DNA of 64,000 nucleotides from Microbacterium caowuchunii (GCF_008727755.1 NZ_CP044231.1:2604001-2668000); one strand, 5' to 3'. Positions 9,089 to 17,259 are shown, numbered from the stretch's first letter. Program-made: numbers and translations. Notes: generated from the sequence alone by a model not told the origin.

Positions 9089-10092
9089 GCCGGCAGCCGT
9101 CCGCCCGCGACATCCGCGATGATCTGCGCGGTCCGCGGGGCCGCCGCACCGTCCACCCATCCCGACCAGGTATCGCCGTCCAGCCCCGCCGCCCGCTCCA
9201 GGAGCGTCGCCCACGAACCCTCCGGCGGATCGTCCACGACGATCACCGGCCACCGCCCGCCGGCGAGGACGCGTGCGGTCGCGGACTGCTCCCCGTGCGG
9301 CCGCTGCTGAGGGACGACGATCGCGGGTCGCCGTGCCGCCGCGACATCCGCGATCGCGTTCTGACCGGCGTGGACGACGACGACGTCGGCGCTGCGCAGG
9401 AGGTCCCACGGGTCGTCCACCCACCGGCCGGAGCCGCCGCCGAGATGGCTGATCCGCCACCCCGGGGTCTTCTGCACCGCCGATCGCACGAGCTCGGCGG
9501 TGAACCCGTCGCCGCCCGCTCCGGTGAGGACGACCGCGTGCCGGTGCCCGGAGCCGCCGGCCGAGGGAACCGTCGCGGCGGAGGGGTCGTAGCGCGACAG
9601 CCCGCCCACGTGGTGCACCCGCCGCGCCGCCGATGCGGACAGCCCGGTCAGGCACTCCCCCGCCGCCGCCGGCCAGGTCGCGACGATCGCGTCGGAGATG
9701 TCGTAGCCGAGCCGGTGCGCCGCGTCCTCCCGTTCCCCGGGAAGCGCGAACGTGACCACCGGCACGCCGTGCAGGCGCGCGAGCAGAGCGATCTCGACCG
9801 ACACGTCGACGACGAACACGGTCGGTGCCGTCCTGGCGATCCACCGGGCGACGGCCGCCATCCGATCGCGCAGCCCCGGCACCCCGGTCGGCACCCAGTG
9901 CAGCCGCCCGTACGCCGTCTGTCCGGTCACGGCCTCGGCCGTGTCGAGGGGGAGCACGACCCATTCCGCCGCCCACCCGTCCGGCCGCGGGAGGGACGAG
10001 AAGACCGTGACCGGCTCCGCCAGATGCGCGACCACGGCCTGCGCGCGCACGAGGTGCCCGCGACCGTGGTGATGGACGTAGTAGCCGATCAC
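9085..10092 (-). CDS. MurG-like GT-B glycosyltransferase
   Basis: The 335-residue protein opens with YYVHHHGRGHLVRAQAV, an N-terminal glycine loop typical of GT28/MurG-like GT-B enzymes. Its C-terminal donor-binding region reads VVVHAGQNAIADVAAARRPAIVVPQQRPHGEQ, the position where these enzymes bind UDP-sugar. It starts at GTG 10092 and overlaps both neighbours by 4 bp. It probably transfers a sugar to a glycan or lipid at the membrane. The exact reaction is not identifiable, and it is not murG itself, because the cluster lacks division and cell-wall genes. Confidence 0.8.
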   Translation of the reverse strand: MIGYYVHHHGRGHLVRAQAVVAHLAEPVTVFSSLPRPDGWAAEWVVLPLDTAEAVTGQTAYGRLHWVPTGVPGLRDRMAAVARWIARTAPTVFVVDVSVEIALLARLHGVPVVTFALPGEREDAAHRLGYDISDAIVATWPAAAGECLTGLSASAARRVHHVGGLSRYDPSAATVPSAGGSGHRHAVVLTGAGGDGFTAELVRSAVQKTPGWRISHLGGGSGRWVDDPWDLLRSADVVVVHAGQNAIADVAAARRPAIVVPQQRPHGEQSATARVLAGGRWPVIVVDDPPEGSWATLLERAAGLDGDTWSGWVDGAAAPRTAQIIADVAGGRLPA

Positions 10093-11162
10093 GCTGCGAC
10101 GGGGGTGTCCACGAGGGCCCGGTACACCCGCTCGTACCCGTCGACCATGGCCGCGAGCGAGAGGTGCCGTTCCGCCAGCTCACGGACCCCGCTGCGCGGC
10201 AGCCGAACGGCCGCGCGCATGGCGTCGGCGAGCGCATCCGGATCGTCCGGCGTGCAGAGCCGGCCGCCCTCCTCGCCGACGAGCTCGACGAGTCCGCCGC
10301 GGGCGAACGCTGCCACCGGGGTTCCGCAGGCCATCGCCTCGGCCGCGACCAGCCCGTACGGCTCCTCCCAGCGCGGGGTGACCAGCGCCACGGCGGACCG
10401 GCCGACCAGGTGGATCAACTGCTCGCTGTCCAAGTGCCCGGCGTACCGGATCCCGTCGCCGAGGCGGGGGGCGATCTCCCGGCGGAAGTACTCCGGGTCG
10501 TGGAGGGGACCGGCCAGCACGAGCGGCGCGCCCGCGCGCCGGGCCGCTTCGATCGCGAGGTGCGGGCCCTTCTCCGGCACCATCCGACCGAACCAGACCG
10601 CGTCCGTCCCGCCCGGTCCCGGAAGCCACCGCTCCACATCGACGCCGTTGCGGATGACCGCGGGCGCCACGGTCTGCGCCCACTCCGCCGCGGTGGCGGA
10701 GCTGACCGCGACGAAGGCGGAGGCGCGGGCCGAGAGCCGTAGGGCGGATTCCAGCCACGGCGTCGGCGGGGTGTGCAGCGTCGTGACCATGGGCACGTCG
10801 AGGGCCGCCGCCATCGCGATCGGCAGGTGGTGGAGGCTGTTGTTGTGCACGAGGTCGAAGCGGTCGCGCCCCGTGCGCTGCAGGTCGAGCATCAGCGAGA
10901 GGTAGGCGTGGTGCTCCTGCATCCAGGCATCCGGCGGCGCTGCGACGTCGCGCCTCGCCGCCCCGGTGGGGACGTACGGGGCGACGTCCAGCGTCTGCAC
11001 GTTCAGGGCGGGGTCCGAGCCGGGCGCCGCGTAGATCGACACGCGGTGCCCGCGCGCGAGGAGGGCACCGGCCAGCGTGTGCGTGTGTGCCTCGAGCCCT
11101 CCGGCGAACGGCTCGGCGACGGGGAACCTGCTGGAGGCGATCAGGCAGATCCGGAGACTCAC
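10089..11162 (-). CDS. Family 4 glycosyltransferase
   Basis: This is a 357-residue GT-B enzyme. The N-terminal part has PFAGGLEAHTHTLAGALLARGH, where GGLE is the GT4 acceptor-side glycine loop. The C-terminal donor site has WFGRMVPEKGPHLAIEAARRAG and the E(x7)E signature EEPYGLVAAEAMACGTPV. The GTG start at 11162 overlaps the upstream gene's stop by 4 bp (GTGA), which fixes the start despite an open frame further upstream. It is part of the four-gene glycosyltransferase operon. The sugar specificity is unknown. Confidence 0.88.
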   Translation of the reverse strand: MSLRICLIASSRFPVAEPFAGGLEAHTHTLAGALLARGHRVSIYAAPGSDPALNVQTLDVAPYVPTGAARRDVAAPPDAWMQEHHAYLSLMLDLQRTGRDRFDLVHNNSLHHLPIAMAAALDVPMVTTLHTPPTPWLESALRLSARASAFVAVSSATAAEWAQTVAPAVIRNGVDVERWLPGPGGTDAVWFGRMVPEKGPHLAIEAARRAGAPLVLAGPLHDPEYFRREIAPRLGDGIRYAGHLDSEQLIHLVGRSAVALVTPRWEEPYGLVAAEAMACGTPVAAFARGGLVELVGEEGGRLCTPDDPDALADAMRAAVRLPRSGVRELAERHLSLAAMVDGYERVYRALVDTPVAA

Positions 11163-12310
11163 ATCAGACTCCGGTAGAGATGTGCGTGCGCGGACGCGAC
11201 GAGCTGCCGCTCCCGGATGCGCTCCTCGCCCGGTGCCGGACGTGGCCGGCCCAGGGCGAGGGCCTGCCGCACCGCCGCGTGCAACGACGCGGCATCCACT
11301 CCGCCCTCGTGATTGCGGTACTCCAGGACCGGTCCCTGCTCGCGGTAGTACCCGCAGTCGGGCGCGATGACCGCGGTCCCCAGGTCGCGGCACGCTTCCA
11401 GCCACCCGGAATGCGTCCCGAACCGGTACGGCAGCACCGAGACGTCGAGGGACTCGAGGTACTCCCACAGCTCGTCGTCCGGGAGGAAGTCGTGCACGCG
11501 CAGGTCGATCCGGCCGCGACGCTCCTGCGCGCGGAGGTAGTCGGCGAGCGCCGGGTCGAACTTCGCGCCGCCGGGCTCCAGCACGTCACGATGACCGTTG
11601 ACCTGCAGCACCCCACCGGGGATGTCCGCGACGGCGTCGGTGAGGACGCGGAGGACGGGGAGCGGGTTCATGCTGGGTCGCAGGCTCTTCACGTGCACCC
11701 CCACCCGGAACGGGCGGTCCGGGTGGACCGGCTCCGCCTCCCGGCGTGCGCGCGCGGCCCGCATCCGCTCGGTGTCCACGACGTGCGGATGCGGGAGGAC
11801 GTGCGCGACCCGGCCCCACCGCCGTCGGATCTCCTCGGCCGCTCCCGGCGTGAGGGTGATCAGGGCGTCCGCGGCGGGGATCAGCACGTCCAGCTGGGCG
11901 TCGTGCGCCTCCCGGGTCTCGTGGTGCGGGTTGCGGAGGTCGTGCACCGTGTACACGAACGGGCGGCCTGCCTCCCGCAGCGCGGCGGCGAGCTCGGCCA
12001 GTTCCGCGGGGGTCCGGGCGTCGAAGCCGAACTGCAGGTGGAAGACGTCGAACTCGTCCGCGTGCTCGCGCACCCACTCCGGCTGCAGCATGACCGGCGG
12101 CCACCAGGTGGAGACGGTGGAACGGCGCGGGTCGTCCGGATCGGGGTCGGGCAACCGATCGATGCGGGGCAGCCCGCTGAGCGGGTGCACGGGGTCGAGG
12201 TGCCGCACGTACACGTGGGACGCGGGCACCGTGGCGACGCGGATGGTGCGGGCGGCAGGTTCCGCTCCGGGCCCGGCGGCGTCGACGGTCGCCAGCTGGT
12301 CGAGCGGCAC
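11159..12310 (-). CDS. Glycosyltransferase (GT-B, GT4-like)
   Basis: This 383-residue protein is the first gene of the glycosyltransferase operon. It shows FHLQFGFDARTPAELAELAAALREAG and VYTVHDLRNPHH near the N-terminal domain and VSVLPYRFGTHSGWLEACRDLG in the donor domain, matching GT4-like enzymes in which an E/C helix follows a glycine turn. GTG 12310 is preceded by AGGAGAGAGGAGACGCCT, a strong ribosome site, so the longer frame to 12451 is unlikely to be translated. The next gene overlaps by 4 bp. Substrate unknown. Confidence 0.8.
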   Translation of the reverse strand: MPLDQLATVDAAGPGAEPAARTIRVATVPASHVYVRHLDPVHPLSGLPRIDRLPDPDPDDPRRSTVSTWWPPVMLQPEWVREHADEFDVFHLQFGFDARTPAELAELAAALREAGRPFVYTVHDLRNPHHETREAHDAQLDVLIPAADALITLTPGAAEEIRRRWGRVAHVLPHPHVVDTERMRAARARREAEPVHPDRPFRVGVHVKSLRPSMNPLPVLRVLTDAVADIPGGVLQVNGHRDVLEPGGAKFDPALADYLRAQERRGRIDLRVHDFLPDDELWEYLESLDVSVLPYRFGTHSGWLEACRDLGTAVIAPDCGYYREQGPVLEYRNHEGGVDAASLHAAVRQALALGRPRPAPGEERIRERQLVASAHAHLYRSLM

Positions 12311-12425
12311 AGGCGTCTCCTCTCTCCTGGTGGGATTGGAGAATCCTCCTCCGAGAGAGAACGGGCCCCGCGTCTCTTGACAGCGGCGGCGTGGCTCGGT
12401 AGGCGAGGGCCCGCGTCGCGCAGCG

Positions 12426-13463
12426 TCAGGAGAGGGCGCCCCCGCCGACACCCGTGAGGGTTCCGACCAGGGCGAGCAGCACGAACGTGGCGTTGAAGAC
12501 GACGTGGGTGAGCACCGCGCCCCAGATGCGTCCGGTGAGCAGGACCAGCACCGAGCCGACCAGGCCGACCAGGCCGATCGTGGTCGCGGAGGGCCACGTG
12601 ACGCCGAGCGAGCCGGTGAGTTCGTGCAGCAGCACGAAGAGCCCGGTGCTCACCAGCGCCGCGCCGAAGCCGGCGACGACGCGCTGGCGGGTCAGCCTGC
12701 GGAACGCGGTGTACAGCGCCACGAGGAGCAGCGCGTGGAAGAAGAACTCCTCGATCGCCGGGGCCACCACGACCGGCACGGCGAGGTCGGTGAACCACCA
12801 GTCCCCGGAGAGGCGTCCGTCCACCGTGGGGTATGCCGGCCAGGCGGCGCGACCGGATGCGGCCTGCTCGAGGCCGCCCGCCACGAACCGCAGAACCACT
12901 CCGAAGACGAGGCCGAAGAGCACGTCGGTGGCGCGGAAGCGCATGAGGCCGCGCGGCACGGAGCGGGCGAAGGCGAGCACGACGGGCACGATCATCGCCG
13001 CCCACAGGATGACGGTGGCGATCCATCCGCCGAGCGTCCCGCCGACGAGCTCCCGGACGATGGTCGCGACCAGCACACCCGCCCCGAGCGAGATCAGTGC
13101 CCAGCCCACCAGCATCCATCCCCAGGGCTGCGTGGACGTGCCGCCCTGCAGCCACATCCGGGGTGCTCGCGGCCGGCGTCGCCGGCGTCGCTCCCGCTCC
13201 TCGGCATCGTCGGGCACGGCGAGCGTGTCCGCCGCGTCGAGCGGTCCGGTCACGAGCGTGCCGGTCCCGCCGCCCGCGGCGAGCGCGGCGCCCACCCCTG
13301 CGCTGAACGGCTCGACGCCGGTGCGCTCGGCGACCCACTCGCCGGACTCCGACCGCGAGAAGCGCGACGAGCGCCCGGGCCCGTCGCCCGCCGCATCCGG
13401 CACGTCCCCGACGGGAGGCGTCTCGGAGGGGTGCTCGCCACGCCGATCGATAGACTCGCTCAC
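12426..13463 (-). CDS. CPBP-family intramembrane metalloprotease
   Basis: The 345-residue protein has a charged N-terminal tail of about 100 residues (including ERERRRRRRPRAPR) followed by about eight membrane segments. The CPBP signatures are AIEEFFFHALLLVALY (motif EExxxR-like, with His in place of Arg), FVLLHELTG and THVVFNATFV. The two glutamates and the motif 2 and 3 histidines expected for activity are visible. It starts at GTG 13463. It is divergent from the tyrosine phosphatase gene and 115 bp upstream of the glycosyltransferase operon. Such proteins process membrane proteins, but the substrate here is unknown. Confidence 0.82.
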   Translation of the reverse strand: MSESIDRRGEHPSETPPVGDVPDAAGDGPGRSSRFSRSESGEWVAERTGVEPFSAGVGAALAAGGGTGTLVTGPLDAADTLAVPDDAEERERRRRRRPRAPRMWLQGGTSTQPWGWMLVGWALISLGAGVLVATIVRELVGGTLGGWIATVILWAAMIVPVVLAFARSVPRGLMRFRATDVLFGLVFGVVLRFVAGGLEQAASGRAAWPAYPTVDGRLSGDWWFTDLAVPVVVAPAIEEFFFHALLLVALYTAFRRLTRQRVVAGFGAALVSTGLFVLLHELTGSLGVTWPSATTIGLVGLVGSVLVLLTGRIWGAVLTHVVFNATFVLLALVGTLTGVGGGALS

Positions 13464-13544
13464 GGCGCCCACGTTACCGGGCGGTGCGGGGCGGCTCCGC
13501 CCTCCGCCGTCTACGCCGACCACACCATCGCGACGAGGAAGCCC

Positions 13545-14153
13545 ATGATCACCGTCCTCACGGTCTGCACCGGGAACATCTGCCGCTCGCCGTTCGCGGA
13601 GGTCATCCTGCAGGACGAGCTGGGTGCCCGCGGGGTCCGAGTCGCCAGCGCCGGCGTGCGCGCGCTGATCGACGACCCGATGACGCCCGAGGCACAGCAG
13701 CTGGCCCGCCAGTACGGGGTGCCGGAGGAGCTCATCTCCGGCCACCGGGCCCGCTGGCTGAACGAGTCCCATCTCGTCGAGCCCGATCTGATCCTCGCGA
13801 TGACGCGCGAGCATCGGCGCGCCGTGGTGGAGCTCACCCCTGCCCAGGTGCGCCGCACGTTCACCGTCCGCGAACTCGCGCGCCTGGCGCAGCACGTGCC
13901 GGATGAGGAGGCGAGGCGGATCGCGGACGCCGCCGGCAGCGACCCGGCCGCGCGTCTGGCCGCCCTGCTGACGCACCTGACCGGGGTCCGCGGGGAACTC
14001 GATCCCCCCGCCGAGCCCGGCGAGGACGACGTCGTCGATCCCTACCGCCGCTCCTGGGCGGTGTACGAGCAGATGGCCGCTGAGATGATGCCGGCCCTCG
14101 GCGAGGTGGTCCGCATCCTGACTCTCGCGACGGACCCGCCCACTGCCCACTGA
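13545..14153 (+). CDS. Low-molecular-weight protein tyrosine phosphatase
   Basis: The active-site loop CTGNICRS (Cys8 to Arg14, CX5R) sits at the N-terminus, and the general-acid Asp165 lies in VVDPYRRS near the C-terminus. Both are diagnostic of LMW-PTPs. At 202 residues it is longer than the usual 150-160, because of an extra helical region at about 100-160. In polysaccharide systems such enzymes dephosphorylate BY-kinases; one is encoded at 30865, but 17 kb away, so pairing is only a suggestion. ATG 13545 follows GAGGAAG. Longer upstream frame is a shadow of the CPBP gene. Confidence 0.9.
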   Translation: MITVLTVCTGNICRSPFAEVILQDELGARGVRVASAGVRALIDDPMTPEAQQLARQYGVPEELISGHRARWLNESHLVEPDLILAMTREHRRAVVELTPAQVRRTFTVRELARLAQHVPDEEARRIADAAGSDPAARLAALLTHLTGVRGELDPPAEPGEDDVVDPYRRSWAVYEQMAAEMMPALGEVVRILTLATDPPTAH

Positions 14154-14222
14154 GCCTCCCCACCCGCAGTGGCCGCGTCAACCCCTGGCGCCCGGGGAGG
14201 GGGCCGTCCGCACAATGGGGGC

Positions 14223-15059
14223 ATGAGCGAGATCACCGCGCATCACGGACTGTTGAAGAACGTCGAACTCCACGCCGACGACACGGGCGGTCCGGGGCGG
14301 CCCGTGGTCCTCATCCACGGCTGGCCGCTCTCCGGCGAATCCTGGTCGGAGCAGGCTCCGCCGCTCGCCGGGGCCGGCTACCGCGTCGTCACCTACGACC
14401 GGCGCGGCTTCGGGCGCAGCAGCAAACCGCGCACCGGGTACGACTACGACACCTTCGCGGATGATCTCGCCGCGGTGCTCGCGGAGCTGGATCTCCGGGA
14501 CGTGACCCTGGTCGGCTTCTCGATGGGCGGAGGCGAGGTCGCCCGTTACCTCTCCCGGCACGGGAGCGACCGCATCCGCAGCGTCGTCTTCGCCGCCGCC
14601 GTCACGCCGTATCTGCGCCACAGCGACGACAACCCCGAGGGCCCGCTCACGGATGAGGCGGCCGCCGCCATGGAGAAGGCCCTCCGTACCGACGAGGAGG
14701 GGTTCTACGACCAGTTCACGCGGGACTTCTTCTCGGCGGACGGCGTGCTGAAGGTCACCGAGGAGCAGCGCCGGCAGGCGCTCGCCATGACCGGCGACGC
14801 GGATCACCACGCCGCTCTGGCGGCCATGCACGCCTGGGGCACGACGGACTTCCGGCAGGACCTCGCCCGCATCGACGTGCCCGTGCTCGTGCTGCACGGC
14901 GACAGCGACGGGATCGTACCGCTCGAGGGATCGGGGGCTCGCACGCACCGCGCCATCGCGGGCAGCGAGCTGGCGGTCATCCCGGGAGGTCCGCACGGGC
15001 TCAACGTGAGCCATGCGGACGCGTTCAACGAGATCCTGCTGAGCTTCCTCGCCCGGTGA
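14223..15059 (+). CDS. Alpha/beta hydrolase, non-heme chloroperoxidase type
   Basis: The 278-residue protein has a complete catalytic triad: Ser100 in the elbow GFSMGG, Asp229 in HGDSDGIVP and His258 in GGPHGLN. The oxyanion region IHGWPLSGESW and the YDRRGFGRSSKP segment match the cofactor-free haloperoxidase/esterase group. In that group, perhydrolase or esterase activity is common but physiological substrates are usually unknown. ATG 14223 lies 69 bp after the phosphatase gene. It ends 21 bp before the convergent small protein gene. Confidence 0.88.
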   Translation: MSEITAHHGLLKNVELHADDTGGPGRPVVLIHGWPLSGESWSEQAPPLAGAGYRVVTYDRRGFGRSSKPRTGYDYDTFADDLAAVLAELDLRDVTLVGFSMGGGEVARYLSRHGSDRIRSVVFAAAVTPYLRHSDDNPEGPLTDEAAAAMEKALRTDEEGFYDQFTRDFFSADGVLKVTEEQRRQALAMTGDADHHAALAAMHAWGTTDFRQDLARIDVPVLVLHGDSDGIVPLEGSGARTHRAIAGSELAVIPGGPHGLNVSHADAFNEILLSFLAR

Positions 15060-15080
15060 CCGGCTGTGTCGTGCCCGGCC

Positions 15081-15410
15081 TCAGGTGGCCTGCGGGAGGC
15101 GGACGGCGTCCGCCTCGGCCTCCAGCGACACACTCAGACCGCCGGTCGAGCTCGCGCTGACGGCCAGCTCCTGCAGCCAGCGCGGATCCAGAACCTCCGG
15201 CTCCGCGTCGTCGAAGACGATGCGCAGCGGAATCGCCGGGTGCAGCCAGAGCGTGCTCCGTCCCGCGGGCGCGTCAGTCGTGTGCCTCCAGGAGAGAGTG
15301 AAGCTCTCGCCACGACGCAGTTTCGTGGCGATCACGACCTTGACGTGTGCGAGCAGACGGTCGGGCATCTCGATCGGCTCGGGGTCGGATCCGTAGTACA
15401 AACTGCCCAT
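15081..15410 (-). CDS. Small conserved actinobacterial protein, paralogue A
   Basis: The 109-residue protein begins MGSLYYGSDPEPIEMPDRLLAHVKVV and contains KLRRGESFTLSW and LWLHPAIPLRIVFDD. It is about half identical to the protein at 16173. I recognise the family as a short Microbacteriaceae-type protein (I believe the DUF7882 group, sometimes mislabelled as DNA ligase). Its function is unknown. It contains no membrane segment or signal peptide. It is divergently transcribed from the MarR gene across a 176-bp region with inverted repeats, so regulation by that MarR protein is likely. Confidence 0.75.
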   Translation of the reverse strand: MGSLYYGSDPEPIEMPDRLLAHVKVVIATKLRRGESFTLSWRHTTDAPAGRSTLWLHPAIPLRIVFDDAEPEVLDPRWLQELAVSASSTGGLSVSLEAEADAVRLPQAT

Positions 15411-15430
15411 CGCGCAGACCTTCCGTCAGC

Positions 15431-15516
15431 GATCCCGGTGGGGATCGTTCTCTTCTCGGCCCTGATGTGGGCCTGTCGCCAGGTTAGTTCATGGTTTAAC
15501 ATTTCGATAGTGAACT
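15431..15516. promoter_or_regulatory. Candidate operators between paralogue A and marR
   Basis: Two inverted repeats lie in the divergent promoter region. GATCCC-GGTG-GGGATC is at 15431-15446, and AGTTCA (15486-15491) pairs with TGAACT (15511-15516). A shorter GTTA/TAAC pair sits inside the second. This AT-richer patch stands out in a GC-rich surrounding and is where a MarR dimer could act. Confidence 0.4.
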
Positions 15517-15586
15517 TCCTAGTTCTCATCCATTCCTCATCTGCGCTCGGCAGCCGCGCTCGCAGCGAGGGACGACGAAGGGCACC

Positions 15587-16072
15587 ATGACCAGCGCCGC
15601 ACATCCCATCGACAGCGCACAGGCACCCACGGAGGGCGACCCGGACCGACCCGAGCGCGTGGCTCGGCTGGTCGAGCAGCTCCGCCTCGTCGACGCCCAG
15701 CTGGTGCGCCAGCGCAGCTCCCCCTCCGGTTTCAGCGACGCGGACCGCGCCGTCATCCGGCTGATCCTGGAGGAGACGGCACGTGGCTCGGAGATCACGC
15801 CGTCGTTCATCGCCGCACGGCTCCACCTGACACCCCCGGCGGTGACCGCCATCGTCGATCGCCTCAGCCGCGCCGGCATCGCGACGGTTTCCCCTCACCC
15901 GACGGACCGCCGCAAGAAGCTCGTCACCCCCATGGACGACAGCATCCACGCCGACCACGTCGATCCGCTCACCTCGCGACTGCGCGCTCTCGCCGCCCGC
16001 CTGTCCCCGGAGGATTCCGCCGTCATCGCCGACTTCCTGCAGGACGTGCTCACCGCCATCAGTGCACGCTGA
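15587..16072 (+). CDS. MarR-family transcriptional regulator
   Basis: The 161-residue protein has a winged helix in the middle: SEITPSFIAARLHLTPPAVTAIVDRLSRAG forms the HTH, and HPTDRRKKLVTP is the wing, with the DxR motif that contacts DNA. Flanking helices would form the dimer interface. It lies between two paralogous small genes, one divergent and one 100 bp downstream in the same direction, each preceded by inverted repeats. It therefore probably controls both and itself. The inducer is unknown. Confidence 0.9.
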   Translation: MTSAAHPIDSAQAPTEGDPDRPERVARLVEQLRLVDAQLVRQRSSPSGFSDADRAVIRLILEETARGSEITPSFIAARLHLTPPAVTAIVDRLSRAGIATVSPHPTDRRKKLVTPMDDSIHADHVDPLTSRLRALAARLSPEDSAVIADFLQDVLTAISAR

Positions 16073-16100
16073 TCAACTCTCCGCACCGGCAGGAAAAGGT

Positions 16101-16131
16101 AGCTAGACGAGCTAGCTAATTAGGGCTAGCT
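16101..16131. promoter_or_regulatory. Overlapping GCTAGC inverted repeats upstream of paralogue B
   Basis: AGCTAGC (16110-16116) and GCTAGCT (16125-16131) form a perfect 7-bp inverted repeat with an 8-bp spacer. A second pair, GCTAG at 16102 and CTAGC ending at 16116, overlaps it. CTAG is rare in GC-rich actinobacterial DNA, so this cluster is conspicuous. It is a likely operator for the adjacent MarR protein or another regulator of the following gene. Confidence 0.5.
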
Positions 16132-16172
16132 TGTCCCTGACACCGACCATCCCCCCGGAGAGCGAGATCGAC

Positions 16173-16538
16173 ATGGGAAACCTCTACTACGGCAACACCG
16201 CCGACCCGATCCTCATCCCCGATCCCGTCCTCGCCCACCTCAAAGTCGTCGCGGCCACCAAGCTCCGCCGCGGCGAGAGCTTCACGGTGTCCTGGGCGCA
16301 CTCCCCCGCCGGCGGCGCCGGGGGGCGCACCACGCTGTGGCTGCAGCCGGCGATCCCGCTGCGCTTCGTCTTCCAGACGAACGAGCCGGAGCAGTTGAAC
16401 CCGGACCTGCTCAAGGAGATGGCGAACGAGGCCAATTCGTCGGCCGGACTCACGATCGATCTGGACGCGCGCATCCCCGCCGTCGTCGCCTCGCCCGCCC
16501 CGACCGGCCGCACCCCGCGGCCGCGGTTCGCGGCCTGA
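16173..16538 (+). CDS. Small conserved actinobacterial protein, paralogue B
   Basis: This is a 121-residue paralogue of the 15081 protein: MGNLYYGNTADPILIPDPVL, KLRRGESFTVSW and LWLQPAIPLRFVF align along the whole length. It adds a Pro/Arg-rich tail (TGRTPRPRFAA). ATG 16173 follows GGAGAGCGAG and matches the paralogue's N-terminus, so the TTG at 16131 is rejected. Its function is unknown. The context is a MarR gene with a paralogue on each side. Confidence 0.75.
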   Translation: MGNLYYGNTADPILIPDPVLAHLKVVAATKLRRGESFTVSWAHSPAGGAGGRTTLWLQPAIPLRFVFQTNEPEQLNPDLLKEMANEANSSAGLTIDLDARIPAVVASPAPTGRTPRPRFAA

Positions 16539-16840
16539 CCTCGGCCTGCACCGGAGCCCGCGCTCACCGACCGCGCGGGAGGCGGCACGCCGCCCGCGCC
16601 CGAGACGGTCTCATCGGGCCCCGTCCCGCCCTGCACTCGGTCTGTACGGACCGCCCCTCGTCCGGCATCCCGCCGCCGACTCGCCCCCAGGCGGCGGGAT
16701 GCCGGCCGCTCTGCCGCAGCGGCGCCGGGTTCACCGGGCTCTCCGGCGCCGTCAACCCCTTCCAGATCGATCGAGCAGGGCCGTAACGTCGCCGGTCAGG
16801 CGCGCATGCCCCGCACGCCCCATGGCAGAGAGGTGACGAG
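16539..16840. other. Non-coding region with two strong hairpins
   Basis: No gene is supported here. The stretch contains CCGGCATCCCGCCGCC (16662-16677) facing its exact complement at 16690-16705 across a 12-nt loop. A second hairpin, GGCGCCGG (16721-16728) with CCGGCGCC (16743-16750), follows. They sit after the stop of paralogue B and before the short acidic ORF. The first is probably a terminator. Confidence 0.6.
16662..16705 (+). terminator. 16-bp-stem hairpin terminator
   Basis: The stem has 16 perfectly paired bases and a 12-nt loop, 123 bp after the stop of paralogue B. There is no T-run, which is common for actinobacterial terminators. A REP-like role is also possible. Confidence 0.55.
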
Positions 16841-17002
16841 ATGACGCACGACGAATCGACCCACAACACCCACGGCGACCCGGGCGCGGACGAGGAAGCG
16901 GACACCGCATCCGGGGGCGCCCCCGACGACTCCGGCAACCCGGATCTGCCCGACACCACGGACGATCAGGGCATGCCGGTCGACAACCCGTCCGGAGGCT
17001 GA
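16841..17002 (+). CDS. Short acidic disordered protein
   Basis: This is a 53-codon ORF starting at ATG 16841 after GAGAGGTGACGAG, a reasonable ribosome site. The product is almost entirely D, E, G, N, P, T and S (for example MTHDESTHNTHGDPGADEEA), with no hydrophobic core, and would be intrinsically disordered with a strong negative charge. It ends just before the strong hairpin at 17039-17071, which supports its being expressed. No family is recognised. Confidence 0.55.
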   Translation: MTHDESTHNTHGDPGADEEADTASGGAPDDSGNPDLPDTTDDQGMPVDNPSGG

Positions 17003-17038
17003 TCCCCGGCCGGTGGGGTGATCGCCCCGCACACGAGG

Positions 17039-17071
17039 AGGCCCCCGGAAGCGATGCGCTTCCGGGGGCCT
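17039..17071. terminator. Bidirectional 15-bp-stem terminator
   Basis: AGGCCCCCGGAAGCG (17039-17053) and its exact complement (17057-17071) flank a 3-nt ATG loop. It lies between the short acidic ORF and the convergent csbD-like gene, the classic position for a shared terminator. Confidence 0.85.
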
Positions 17072-17088
17072 GGTCGTGAGTGGACGGT

Positions 17089-17259
17089 TTACTTGAACGC
17101 GTCCTTGACGTTCTCTCCGGCCTTCTTGAGGCTGGCCCGGGTCTGTTCGCCCTGGCCCTCCGCCTCGAGGCGCTCGTTGTCCGTGGCTTTGCCGGTGGAC
17201 TCCTTCGCCTTGCCGGACAGGTCTTCGGCAGCGTTCTTGATCTTGTCGTCGAGTCCCAT
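17089..17259 (-). CDS. CsbD-family stress protein
   Basis: The 56-residue protein reads MGLDDKIKNAAEDLSGKAKE and ends GENVKDAFK, the typical CsbD pattern: a short, charged helix pair of general-stress proteins with no known enzymatic role. ATG 17259 is preceded by AAGAAGGGGG. The upstream open frame to 17313 lacks a comparable site. It is convergent with the short acidic ORF. In other bacteria the family is under general-stress sigma factors, but no such promoter is evident here. Confidence 0.9.
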   Translation of the reverse strand: MGLDDKIKNAAEDLSGKAKESTGKATDNERLEAEGQGEQTRASLKKAGENVKDAFK

